Assembly: GCA_025677815.1 (NCBI GenBank) | Contig: JAIXMP010000005.1 | Span: 310,001 to 374,000, forward strand | Length of the DNA stretch: 64,000 nucleotides | Direction: 5' to 3' | Origin: Phascolomyces articulosus | Taxonomy: Eukaryota; Mucoromycota; Mucoromycetes; Mucorales; Lichtheimiaceae | Shown: piece after piece, positions 12,301 to 23,603 of the stretch | How positions within the stretch are numbered: the first letter of the stretch is position 1 | Layout of the letters: every line of letters starts with the position of its first letter | The notes under the pieces: generated by a model | The model's database searches: none | Told to the model about the DNA's origin: nothing | The model's input: the letters and a program-made list of their open reading frames with translations, nothing else | Position numbers and translations under genes: made by a program

Positions 12301-14914
12301 TATTCGTGAAGTGGCCTCAGGAGATCATTCACAACAAGGATATGGTATGGATCGATCTCGTTCTTTCCAAGCGCACGATGATCATCATCGTTATTCAACA
12401 ACAACATCCACCGTGGGTAACCATAGTCATATACCACAGCCCATGAGTGGTAGTGCTGCTGTAGCAGCGCAACAATTACGAAGACCAGCCAAATTAACAC
12501 GATCTGTTTCATTTGCATCTACTTTACGTACAATCTATAATTTTGGTAACGCCTCTTTAAATTCAAGTTCAGTAAATGATCAACAACAACAGCAATCATC
12601 ATCATCACATAATACCCGACCTGCATCCCATCAACCTACTACATCATCACCATCTTCTCCTCATCAACAACATCCTCGAAATGCCGTCACACAACATAAT
12701 ACACCCTCTGGATCTCCTCGAAACTCGATATCCAATACATTACCTCTTGTATCTGATTTTTATGATTGGAGTTGCGAATATTTTACGGAACCACAGATGA
12801 AAGTAAGGGAAATCATGATTAGAACCTGTGTATGGTACACAGGCAATTGGTGGTGCGGGGGGGGATGAAGTGGGATTTGGGTTTGAAGAAGAAGAAGAAG
12901 AGGAGGAGGAGGAGGAGAAGGGAAGATTGATTTTGGGGGAGGAAGACAAATGAAATCAAGATGATTTATATATGGGATATCTCTTTTTTTGTTAGGCTAC
13001 TGAAGCAGAAGAGCCGGGAAGTGTAGTTTATACACAACGTAAATGGCGAAGAGCACGAAATGAAAAGATTGCATTAGAGTCCCATTCATCCAAAGGCATG
13101 GCAGGTAATTTATATATACACTATATTGAGCAATAACGATTTTCATAGAATAAAAAAAAAATCTCATATTTTATTTGGGGTGTGATATAATTGGACCTAT
13201 AGGTACCAGTCGATGGGATGAACAAATTTTATCGATACATAATGAAACAGAAGCAACACGATTACTGTTCCATCAATATGAACCTCATCTTGTAGCAGCA
13301 GATGCATATAATTATCTTGTGTAAGACTATCTTGACCCCCAAATCTGGCGAATTTATTCAAAAACAGATCATTTTAATTTATTGTCTATGTTTATGTAGG
13401 GTCTGGGATTGGAAAACTTCAACCCCATTAAGTGTGATTGATAATCGTAATCCATCACATAGTCAAATAACTGATATGAAATTTATCAATGAAGATGATG
13501 TAGCTCTCCTTCTTACTGCCTCAGGTAAATATATTATTATAAGAACGAAAAGAAAGAAAAAGAGAGTAAATGGATGGGTGATGATAAGAAAAGTAAATAG
13601 GATTCTTTTTTTTTCTTTACGAAACTGAGATATACGTATTTGTGTGGTTAAAAAGAAGAAAGAGATGCCAAGAAAACATTTGAATGAGAATATGCATTTA
13701 CATATTTACATCTTTTATTGTTTAATTTAGATGATGGAGCCATCCGATTATGGAAAAATTATGACGGAGCGGATCAGGAGGATGTTCAACTTGTCAGTTC
13801 ATGGAGAGCATTAAAGGACATGGAAAAAAGTAATATACGCCAAAGTGGGCTAGTGTGTGATTGGCACCAAGAGCGTGGTCTTTTATTCACTGGTGGAGAT
13901 GCACGCGTGATTAAGGTGTGGGATGCACATCAAGAGATGCCGATTATGGTAAATTTATACAAATTCTCTTTGTAATTTTGTTACAGAAACAATAAGAACA
14001 ACAAAAATAGGATTCTATGTCTTGTTCATTCCATATATTCATCTTTGTCTTTCAACATATATATTAGGATATTGCTACTCAATCCACAGGATGTGTTACA
14101 AGTATAACGAGTGATCAAACTCGTGGAGATATTATTGTTGCAGGATTCGGAGATGGTCTTATTGGTGTCTATGATCGTCGCATGAAATCCAATGCTGCGT
14201 AAGTTTTTTTTTTGTTTATTACAAAGAAAGAAACAGAAGATTTTCTTGAACTCTGAATCTTTCATTTTTTTCTCATGATGCATTTTTTAATTGGTTATGG
14301 ATGTATTATTACTGTTTGAATAACCATCAACAGAATGGTACAACGATGGGATGAACATAAAGCTTGGATTACTGGAGTTCATCTTCAACGAGATGGTAAC
14401 CGGGAATTAGTATCGGGTGGATTCGGTGGTGATATCAAAATTTGGGATATTCGAGAATCATCATCACTTCGAACTATTGAGGCACATACACATGCAGATA
14501 TGACTGCATTAGCAGTTCATGATCATAGTCCAGTGGTTGCTAGGTAAATAGTTATATATTTTGTCAATACATATCCATACACTAACACCATTTTATGCAT
14601 ATAATATAGTGCTGGAGATGATCATATTATCAAAATATGGAATGTAAATGGTACACGATTATCTACCATTCGACCTTCTTCTGGATTTTTAGGTCAAAGA
14701 AATGCATTTACAAGAGCTCTTACATTCCATCCTAATCTTATGGTCATGGGGGCTAGTGGTGATGATGGTTCAATTACAGTAAGTTTGTGATTTCATTTTC
14801 TTAGTCTAATTTCAACTAACACACTTCGGCTAATCTTTTAATTTGGGTATTCTTTTTTTTTTCTTTTAATAGCTTTATCGATCACATAATATTACTACAT
14901 CGCATTCATCTTAA
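9363..14914 (+). CDS. KOG1: Raptor/KOG1 (Mip1) homolog, TORC1 scaffold subunit
   Basis: Raptor recruits substrates to TOR complex 1. Eleven exons fit: 9363-9653, 9785-9815, 9921-12802, 12996-13104, 13203-13320, 13400-13524, 13731-13948, 14068-14198, 14334-14543, 14610-14778, 14873-14914, giving 1441 residues. The caspase-like N-terminal domain (about 98-330) shows NIGTDPPDIVKTNPCAKLE, RRNAKEERILFHYNGHGVPK and WDCSSAGNIV, keeping the His and Cys of the degenerate dyad. A Gln-rich insertion (about 264-306) interrupts it before CIQLAACGPTETLPM. The HEAT region (about 435-757) includes AERIMRSYQCTPMSTP and LSQVHRLRALILL. A long Ser/Gln/His-rich linker follows (about 770-1050), then a C-terminal seven-blade-like WD40 region (DDGAIRLWKNY, FTGGDARVIKVWD, GGFGGDIKIWDI, AGDDHIIKIWNVNG). 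Slightly longer than the human and fission yeast proteins, mainly from linkers. The 31-nt second exon is unusual. Confidence 0.95.
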
Positions 14915-16200
14915 GTCTTTTTCTTTATATACAATTTATATTATATTATTATACTATACATTTTGCAATTATTCAAACATTTACAAACGTATACACATAC
15001 ACATTCTTTCCCTTCCATTACTTATTCACCAATATTAAACACGTACATTTTATATATTATTATAAAGATGTATATACCACGATATAAGCTCTCTCTCTTT
15101 CTCTCTCATCTTATTACAAATAAAAAATGTTAAAAAAATACAACACCATTGGTTTAGGTTTCACAATTCTTTCGTCCCCGCTCTTCATTCTCGCTCCGGC
15201 CACCGGATTGACGAATCAATTGTGCAATTTTGTTTGACGAATTCGCCATGAAATAATCAAAATGAAATGAATAAATGATTATCTATGTATACAATCCGAA
15301 TAGGATATGGGAAAATCAGTCATTATTATCATAATAATATTAAGTGAGTTTTATAGTAATAATAAACTGAGTCTCGTAGGTCTTCATTTAGATACACAGG
15401 TACACGTGAAGTACATTATTAACAAGAGCGTTGTAAAAAAGAAAATAGTTTGTTGTTGTAACCCAAGGATAAAAATGTATAAATAAATAAGGGGTTCAAT
15501 GACGATCTTGTATAAAATAAGAATACTAAATACAAAAATCTGTATGTTTATCAGATGCGATCATTTGATTTAAGGGCTTTCTTACTGTTTATTCTAGCTA
15601 TTCATAATGATAACTTTGGCTACGTATTTCATCTACATCTTTTTTTTTATGTACGGTTATTTGAAAAGAATTCGATCTGATTATCAAACCCTGAAACGAA
15701 AGGGATCAGTAAATATATAGCGATAAGCATTAGACTAGTCTAGTTAGTGATATATAGAAATGATAATTACAGAAAATGATATAAATAAGAAGTAGTTCTA
15801 TTTTCTTTATGACTCCATCGTTTTTTGAACGCAAAGGAAACAAAACCAATCCCCCACTCTTTATAAAAAGGTAAATCAAAATATCATCGGTAATCGGATT
15901 ATACCTTGCCGATGATATCTGTGATAGTCAAATTTTTTATAAATTTTTCCACGGCACAATACTTCTACATTCGGGATAGAGAGTTATTATTTTTTTTTTT
16001 CGTCTTCTTATCTTTGTGTCATTTTTCTCTTTCTTTCCCCTTTCCTTTCTTTTCATTTTTTCATATATTATCTAATATTATATTTATAAACCCACCTTTG
16101 CCGGGATAACTTACCCAAAAACGCTCTCTCAGGGAAAACGGAATAGACAGCTTATTTTTACCCATTCTTATTTTCATGTTATAGAAAATACACATTTATA
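14915..16200. other. Intergenic between Raptor and the SIS-CBS gene
   Basis: AT-rich; the only stretch of raised GC is the short minus-strand ORF at 15154-15249. CT-rich tracts and a C-rich promoter-like segment (about 15960-16140) precede the SIS-CBS start. Confidence 0.4.
15154..15249 (-). CDS. Possible 31-residue micro-ORF in a GC-richer island
   Basis: Minus-strand ATG at 15249 to TAA at 15154. The peptide (MANSSNKIAQLIRQSGGRSE then NEERGRKNCET) is charged and looks compositionally coding, in contrast to the AT-rich spacer around it. It may be a small protein, one exon of an undetected gene, or a relic. No family is recognised. Confidence 0.22.
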   Translation of the reverse strand: MANSSNKIAQLIRQSGGRSENEERGRKNCET

Positions 16201-17397
16201 ATGATCCCTACAACAAACCACATTCTCGATTCTGCCAATGTCCTCATGGACGAAGCACGCGTATTAAACGATTGCGCTCAACGATTATTCAGTAATGAAA
16301 CGTCACGACAAGGTTATCAAAAAGCGATTGACTTGATGTTATCCAGTCTCGAGTGTGGTGGCAAGATTGTCGTTACGGGTGTTGGTAAATCGGGCAAGAT
16401 TAGTGAAAAAATTGTCGCCACCATGTTATCCACTGGTACTTCAGCTGTGTTTTTACATCCAGTAGAAGCCATGCATGGTGATTTGGGAGCTGTCCATCCA
16501 GATGATGTTGTGTTGGCGTTATCTTATTCTGGTAACACCGAAGAATTGATGCGTATTGTGCCTAGTTTAAACCATCGTGGTGTTCCTATCATTGGTTTAG
16601 GGGGTAATGCTAAATCACAATTGGCCAAAGCATCGGCTGCTTGGATTGATGCCTATGTTCAACGTGAAGCTTCCGAAATTCCTGCTCCTACTAGTTCAAC
16701 CACATTAGCTTTGGCATTAGGCGATGCTATTGCATTAACATTGGCGAAACAACGCAAGTTTACAACGCATGGATTTGCATTGAATCATCCAGGAGGATCT
16801 TTGGGTCGTCGATTATTATTGAAGGTCAAGGAATGTATGGTGCCAGCTCAAAAAGTTGCCGCTGTATCAGCGGATGCATCTTTGGATGTGGTGATTATGG
16901 AAATGACAAGGCATCCAAAAGGTGGGGGTGTTGTTGTTTTACAGTCATTTTCAGGTACAAAAAATCCTAATGGCATTTCAACCATCAGTGCGGATATCGA
17001 ACAAGAACCTTCTCCTCCTTCATCAGCTGCTTCTACCGATGATACAACAACAATTGCTTCAAATGAAGAAGAAGATGGAGTTGATCATGGGCCAGGTGTT
17101 TCTGTCGCTTCCACAACGGAAAATTCGGTGCTTGGCGTGATTACACATAGTAACATTCATCGCATCCTTAAAACTGCGGCTAGAGAATCTGTGTTTGATA
17201 TTCGTGCTTGTGATATTATGACACCAGAACCAATCGTTTGTTCAACAGAAGAATTGGCTACCGATGCGTTGCGTATGATGGTAGAGAAAAATCCTCTTGG
17301 CAAAGAGCTACCATTGTTGCCGGTCATCGATGGTAAAGATAAACGTGGAACTTGGAGTGGTGTTGTCACTCTAAAGGATTTACAAGAGTTGTTTTAA
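16201..17397 (+). CDS. KpsF/GutQ-type SIS-CBS sugar-phosphate isomerase
   Basis: Bacterial members (KpsF, KdsD, GutQ) interconvert ribulose 5-phosphate and arabinose 5-phosphate. This 398-residue protein is encoded without introns. The SIS domain (about 40-180) has GKIVVTGVGKSGKISEKIVA, LHPVEAMHGDLGAV and LALSYSGNTEELMRIVPSL, the typical phosphosugar-binding Ser-rich loops, then HGFALNHPGGSLGRRLL. Two CBS motifs follow: the first begins near 205 (VKECMV) and is split by a 60-residue acidic Ser/Thr-rich insertion (about 245-305) before VLGVITHSNIHRIL; the second is DIMTPEPIVCSTEELATDAL to the end (GVVTLKDLQELF). Substrate is inferred from the family; fungi do not make the Kdo that uses arabinose 5-phosphate in bacteria, so the physiological role is open. 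Confidence 0.9.
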   Translation: MIPTTNHILDSANVLMDEARVLNDCAQRLFSNETSRQGYQKAIDLMLSSLECGGKIVVTGVGKSGKISEKIVATMLSTGTSAVFLHPVEAMHGDLGAVHPDDVVLALSYSGNTEELMRIVPSLNHRGVPIIGLGGNAKSQLAKASAAWIDAYVQREASEIPAPTSSTTLALALGDAIALTLAKQRKFTTHGFALNHPGGSLGRRLLLKVKECMVPAQKVAAVSADASLDVVIMEMTRHPKGGGVVVLQSFSGTKNPNGISTISADIEQEPSPPSSAASTDDTTTIASNEEEDGVDHGPGVSVASTTENSVLGVITHSNIHRILKTAARESVFDIRACDIMTPEPIVCSTEELATDALRMMVEKNPLGKELPLLPVIDGKDKRGTWSGVVTLKDLQELF

Positions 17398-19469
17398 AAA
17401 AGCATTCTTTTTTTTAATATTTTAATTTTTTTATTTTCTTTGATTCAATTTGCTTTTCTATTTCATTATTTTCTATTACAGCTTGTAGTATCTGTTATTG
17501 ATCATTTTTTCATGCTATTCACCTTTCCTCTTCTTCCCCTTCACACATATTTTAACCGTAGTTCTTGTTACATTTTATATATTATATATATACAGCATCC
17601 CAATTATATCAACCATCTCCATATTATCCATCCCAAAATATTTTATTGAAACAACTTTATCATATAACCTTCCCTCTCCCTCCCTCTTTTTCCACACTTT
17701 GCTTTGATTTTCATTTTTTTTCTCTATTTGTATAACATCATCAAAGAATTTGTAGATGATGATATTATTCCCTAGTTATATATTTTTTTACATATTTATA
17801 TATTTTATTCATAAAGCTTCCATTTGTTGTTATTACTTTTAATCTCTATTTTATCAGAAGCCAAACTACTCTCAGTTTTTTACGTGTTGTTGATTGCGGT
17901 AATGATAAACCATTTGGTTACATTTTTCCATTAAAGGGTATTAGATAATACCGAATAAAAATTAAATAGATCATAAGACACCTTATTTGGTATATACTAG
18001 ATTTTTTTGTTGGAACGTGAATGTAACACCGGATCTTTGGTGATTCTGCAACCTTTTTTCGGTTAATTATTGATTGTACAATATAGTATCATAATCATTT
18101 GATATATGTTTTATATCAGGTATATTATTATTGTAACTTGATGATAAGGAATAAGTTTGACTTTACGTATTATCTTGCGTTATTATATAATAGTATAATT
18201 TAAGGGCACATAATATGACGCCATTAATAATGAATGTTATCGGTCACTAATCACTGAAATAAATATAAATGATAATATTAATTTATGGTTATTTTTTTTG
18301 CCATTTTTCATTTTTAAGTAAGTCAACCCCTTTAATATACTACGCACTATACAGCAGCATGGTTTTTAAAAGTTTATTCACACTTTGTTAATGCATACAC
18401 ATAAATTTATTATATAAGCTATTTATATCGAGATATTTGCCAATAAAGGATATTATCAGATACCATCGAAAGAGTTTTCACAATTTTATATTTATTTCAT
18501 TCTTTTGTATATTATATACATGAATATTTCAATACTTTGTTATTGCTTTTTCTATTAATGTTATATAAATCCGTCTGTAATATTAATAATATAATAGTCT
18601 AGTAGAATTTAAGAGTATATAGGACATTAATATCATGCATATATAGAATATTCGATCCAAGTAGCAGTGATATTTTCGTGCATTATGTATAATTTATACA
18701 AATATACCAAAGCAATACTTCTTTTTTAACCAGTTTAAGAAATTCATGCTAATGGTAAACCTATATATATATATATAATAAAAGTGTAATGTAAAAGAAA
18801 AAAATGATGAGAAACTGAAAAACATGATAACCTTGTAAAAAACAAGTTGTAGAAGAGAGTTGAAAAAAATGCATGCAGGTGATAACCTTAGCAAGAAGAA
18901 CAGGCGCTTGTAAGAAAATGAAGAAGAGTTGCTGCCAGTTTTGTATATATTATAATACATGATGAACTGTTTGATATCTCAAACATAAAACTGTAAATAC
19001 TAAGTAAAAAAAAAAAAAAAAAAAGAAGGGGAAGAGGGTAAAATCTTGTTATGAAAAAATAACGCAGGAGGTACTGATGATGGTCCAAGTCAGCGTTTGG
19101 TTTGACCACCCCTTTCTAACCTATAGTTTAGAGGCAGCACGTTTCTTTCTCCAATATCGAATTTTATTAATATTTCGTAAAAGAGAAAGACACAATCTTG
19201 GACTATTATTATTAATCAAAAGAAACATGTACAGATCTCGATGGTGAAGTGGTGGTGAAGGCACGCAGTGTTATTATTTGCTCAAATGTATCTCCAAATA
19301 AAGGGAGGAAAAAGGATGACAGGATCCGATATAAAAAAAGGTCTATTCTATTTAAAGTAATTATATTGCATATAAAGAAGCAAGAAAACTATGCATTAAT
19401 CCGCACTTCATTCATTCCATCTTCTTTCTTTCTCTTTCTTTTAATAGTATTTTATTGAAGTAGTGCATC
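17398..19469. other. Long AT-rich intergenic region, nothing recognised
   Basis: About 2 kb with no convincing ORF, tRNA or transposon motif. CT-rich sequence follows the SIS-CBS gene. An A-run lies near 19004-19024, and the last 350 bp before the tubulin ATG presumably hold its promoter, including a T/C-rich stretch at 19400-19455. Confidence 0.4.
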
Positions 19470-21195
19470 ATGAGAGAAATTATTCACGTTCAAGCCGGTA
19501 TGTCACTTTTTTCGCCTTACAGTTATTATTAAACATACTATCAACTTTATTAATATTTATTCTCTTTTTTCATGACTTTTTTTTTTTAAAAAAAAAGGTC
19601 AATGTGGAAATCAAGTAAGTTTTGCTATTAGATTAATAATTGCAATTTCAGAAAAAAAAATTACGGATCGAACAATGAAAATAACCGTATTTTCTGGTAT
19701 ATATTTATTTAAAACAGATTGGACAAAAATTCTGGGAAAACATTAGTAAAGAACATGGCATTGATGAAACCGGTGCCTACGCAGGTGATAATGATTTACA
19801 ATTGGAACGTATCAATGTCTATTATAATGAAGGATCAACTGGAAAATATGTACCACGGTCCGTCTTGGTAGACTTGGAACCGGCTACAATGGATGCCATT
19901 AAAAGTAGTCAATATGGAAAATTGTTTCGACCCGATAACTTTGTTCATGCACAATCAGGTGCCGGTAACTCTTGGGCAAAAGGTTACTATACCGAAGGTG
20001 CAGAATTAGTGGAATCAGTTCTAGACATTATTCGCAAGGAAGCAGAACATACGGATTGTCTGCAGGGTTTCCAATTGGCGCATTCATTGGGTGGGGGTAC
20101 AGGTTCTGGCATGGGCTCGTTGCTTTTATCCAAGATCCGTGAAGAGTACCCAGATCGTATGTTATGTACTTATTCCGTGGTTCCTTCACCCAAGGTTTCT
20201 GATACTGTCGTAGAACCTTACAATGCTGTATTAACCGTTCATCAACTGGTTGAAAATTGTGATGCTACTTTTTGTATCGATAATGAAGCTCTTTATGATA
20301 TTTGCTTCCGTACATTAAAATTAACCAATCCAGCTTACGGTGAACTCAATACCTTGGTATCAGCCGTCATGTCTGGTGTTTCTACTTCATTGCGTTTCCC
20401 TGGTCAACTCAATTCTGATCTTCGAAAATTATTCGTCAATATGGTTCCGTTCCCACGCCTTCATTTCTTTATGGTTGGGTTCGCTCCTTTAACAGCCTTT
20501 GCTTCTCAACAATACCGTAGTCTTAGTGTACCTGAATTGACGGCACAAATGTTTGACGCACGTAACATGATGGCCGCTTCTGATCCTCGTCATGGTCGTT
20601 ACTTGACAGTCGCCACCATTTTCCGAGGTCGTTTATCTACCAAAGAAGTCGAAAATCAAATGCTGGCAGTACAACAAAAGAATTCATCTTACTTTGTCGA
20701 ATGGATTCCTAGTTCTGTTAAAACTTCCTTGTGCGATATCCCTCCCGTTGGTTTGAAGATGTCTGGTACATTTATTGGTAATAGTACTGCCATCCAAGAA
20801 TTGTTTAAGCGTGTCAATGAACAATTTACAGCCATGTTCCGTCGTAAAGCTTTCATGCATTGGTACACTGGTGAAGGAATGGATGAAATGGAATTTACTG
20901 AAGCTGAATCCAATATGAACGATCTTGTATCTGAGTAAGTAATTCATGAATTCTTCCTCCCCCCCCAAAAAAAATATATATATGCAGTTAACATGTTTTA
21001 ATTGTTTCTTATCGATGAAATCTTTTCCCCTTTCTCCAAACAAAAAAAACATGGCTTAATAATAATCGAAATATTTATTATTTAACTATTTTTAATAGAT
21101 ATCAACAATATCAAGAAGCAGGAGTTGAAGAAATGGAAGATGATTTAGGTGATGAAGAAGAATACTTGGATGAAGAAGCTCCTTTGGAAGATTAA
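19470..21195 (+). CDS. TUB2: Beta-tubulin (diverged paralog)
   Basis: Microtubule subunit. Four exons: 19470-19497, 19598-19614 (only 17 nt), 19718-20934, 21099-21195, giving 452 residues. It starts [17 protein letters not shown], keeping the N-terminal MREI autoregulation signal, and has the GTP-binding GGGTGSGMG (140-148). Many beta-specific stretches are present ([29 protein letters not shown]) and it ends in an acidic tail ([19 protein letters not shown]). Counting from Met1, residue 167 is Tyr ([10 protein letters not shown]), 198 is Ala (NCDATFC) and 200 is Phe. Typical fungal beta-tubulins have Phe167 and Glu198. Other departures ([17 protein letters not shown]) also mark it as a non-canonical paralog. 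The tiny 5' exons follow the usual fungal tubulin pattern of early introns. Confidence 0.96.
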
Positions 21196-21899
21196 GTTTT
21201 TCTTATATATAATGTATAATTTATACTTGTATGTAATATCATGATAACCCATTGAAATATATTATATGTATAAAAAAAAACTTTGGAGTTACCCAGGTTA
21301 AAAAAAAATACAGCACATGCAGCAAATTTTAGTGTGTCAATGCAGTTTTTTTAATGCAAAATAACTTGTCATAAAAAACCCAATCTGCATTGAAATGCAT
21401 GTGTTGGCAAAACAATGTATTGACTCGGAATTTCATTATTTTATAATCATGATCTTTTGTGTACGTAACGTTTGTTAATTATAAAAAAACATAATACGCA
21501 AGTTGTTTTGTATTCTTACAAATGCAGGTGCTTTTTTATAAATCTGTTAATGATAAAGTCAGAGAGTACCTATTAGGTCCTTAACATAGTAAAGAAGAAC
21601 CATCAATGTTCTCATAATTAAGTATATAATGACGAACGTAAATTTTATAAGAGCTATATAGTTTTGATTACCTTTTTATTACAGTATTTTGGGTTTGATA
21701 ATGTACGTTTTGGGGGGGGGGGGACCAGATATACTTTTTAGAATCCGTAAATGTAATTTTTGCCAAGCACTCTGAACAATTTGATTCACCAATATATTTT
21801 TTGTCAACGGAATGAGCTTTTTAGAGATTGAATGAATAATATCGAATCAGTATTGAATATAAATATTATTTATTCATATCTAAACATTTTCCAAAAAGC
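21196..21899. other. Intergenic 3' of tubulin
   Basis: AT-rich with a 12-nt G run at about 21712-21723. Otherwise nothing recognised. Confidence 0.4.
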
Positions 21900-22620
21900 C
21901 ACTCAAAGTGTCAAATCCATCCTTGACAATCTTTGGTATTTACAGCTTTGGATGCCTCTTGAATGCACATTGCCTAATTTTCATTGCTCTTAAATGTTGT
22001 TTTTCGAACAGATGCATTGATATTTGCCCAACATTCTTCTATGGGGCTCATGAAAGGGGGATACAGAGGTAAAAACAAGGGTATTTGGCCATGGTTTCTT
22101 ATGGAAACTAAAAAGTGTTTTACTCATCTTTAATTCGTAATTCACTGTTGGTAGAGTTTGGTACCTCGAGGTACAAATCTGAATGATGATCATATGCTTT
22201 GCGAAGAGCAATTTCGTTCCCAGTTGTAAATCACACTTTATCGTTTTGGACTTTACTAAAGACCCAGTACCTCCAAGTTGTATATCTAAAATAGGTCCAA
22301 ATTTATGAGAAATAATGTTCAATTAGTAACCAAGTACCAAATACCTCATCCAGCGATACTACTGCAAATTTTTTATCTTTGACTACGTGCCGATTTTGAA
22401 ACACGTACATAAATGCGCTACATGGTTCAAGTACAAAATGAAATGGATTATAATATGCGCTTTTCAAAATAGATTAAGTGTGGAGGTATATCTTTAATTG
22501 TATGGAATTACGATATATTTTTCATAAGAATCGATGAAATATATGTCAGTATAAATAATTACTTACCAATTGTGGTATTTGAAGCGTAGAGGGAATAAAT
22601 ATAATATATCGTATAATACC
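21900..22620 (-). mobile_element. Relic of a DDE (Tc1/IS630-like) transposase
   Basis: On the minus strand, about 22003-22083 reads LFLPLYPPFMSPIEECWANI. This matches the conserved block of DDE_3/Tc1-IS630 endonucleases (LPPYSPxLNPIEexW), which carries the third catalytic acidic residue. The frame breaks just upstream; further segments in other frames toward 22600 could be the rest of the domain but are too decayed to align by eye. No terminal inverted repeats were found. The limits given are approximate. Confidence 0.5.
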
Positions 22621-23603
22621 TACACTTGATCGTTTATTTTGTTCACATACGTGCTGTTTTTTTTTGAGAAGTACTGAAGGTACAAGAAAAAGGAAAAAGC
22701 AGCACACAAACTAATTCCCATTTGTAAGCACTCATATATAAACTGCATTATAATAGTTTTTTTTTCTCTATTGATAGGATTTTCCAATATGATTTTATTT
22801 TTCATATCTAAAAATCTATATGGACACAGGCATGTACTTTTGAACTTGATTCTATCAAGGAGACAATATTTTTCTTCGCCGTTTCATTATAGAACTTCAT
22901 CATAATATGACATTCCATGATTTACCAGTCTCTATACATTTTTTTTTTGTTTTTTGGATGCTTTCCTGCTATCACAGCTTCCCTTCAAAAAATAATGAGC
23001 ATATTCTATAATAATAAACTATAATAGTTTTTGGTTTATCAATTTGGATGTATGCATATTGTATAAATTTCTTCACATAGATATCTTATTCAGTATATAC
23101 TCAAAAGTCTCAAAGGACGATAGATCGTAGTAGGAGACATAATAAAAGACAAGGTTTTAACCTTATGTACCCAAAATATATAGCTCAACATAACATGCTG
23201 CTTTATGCATAAACGCTAGCAAAGAGAGTTTTCGTCTGGAAGATGTGTGCTATCCAGGCAGTAAGAGTATCAAATAATAATAATTCCAAGTTAGGTAGAA
23301 CAGCAGTCAAAGAAGAAATTCTATCATCTTCTGAATACAACATTATCCAGTGCATGGTATTTCAATTGGAAGAAAAGCATAAACACGTTAATTTTATTCT
23401 ATCAAATGAAAATATAAAGAGTATGTGACGTTTCTCATCGTTCATCAACTTTATTATACTATAATATTATGAGACTTCAATAATAAGATCTTAAAATTAT
23501 TTGGAGATATCACTACAACATTCACAAGAGGAGTATATTAAGAGAAAAAAAAGCAATTTTTTATGAAAAAAAGGCGGGATTGACGCTATATAATTCATTG
23601 GAT
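22621..23603. other. Intergenic, nothing recognised
   Basis: AT-rich spacer. The frame at 23243-23428 has no family resemblance. Confidence 0.35.
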
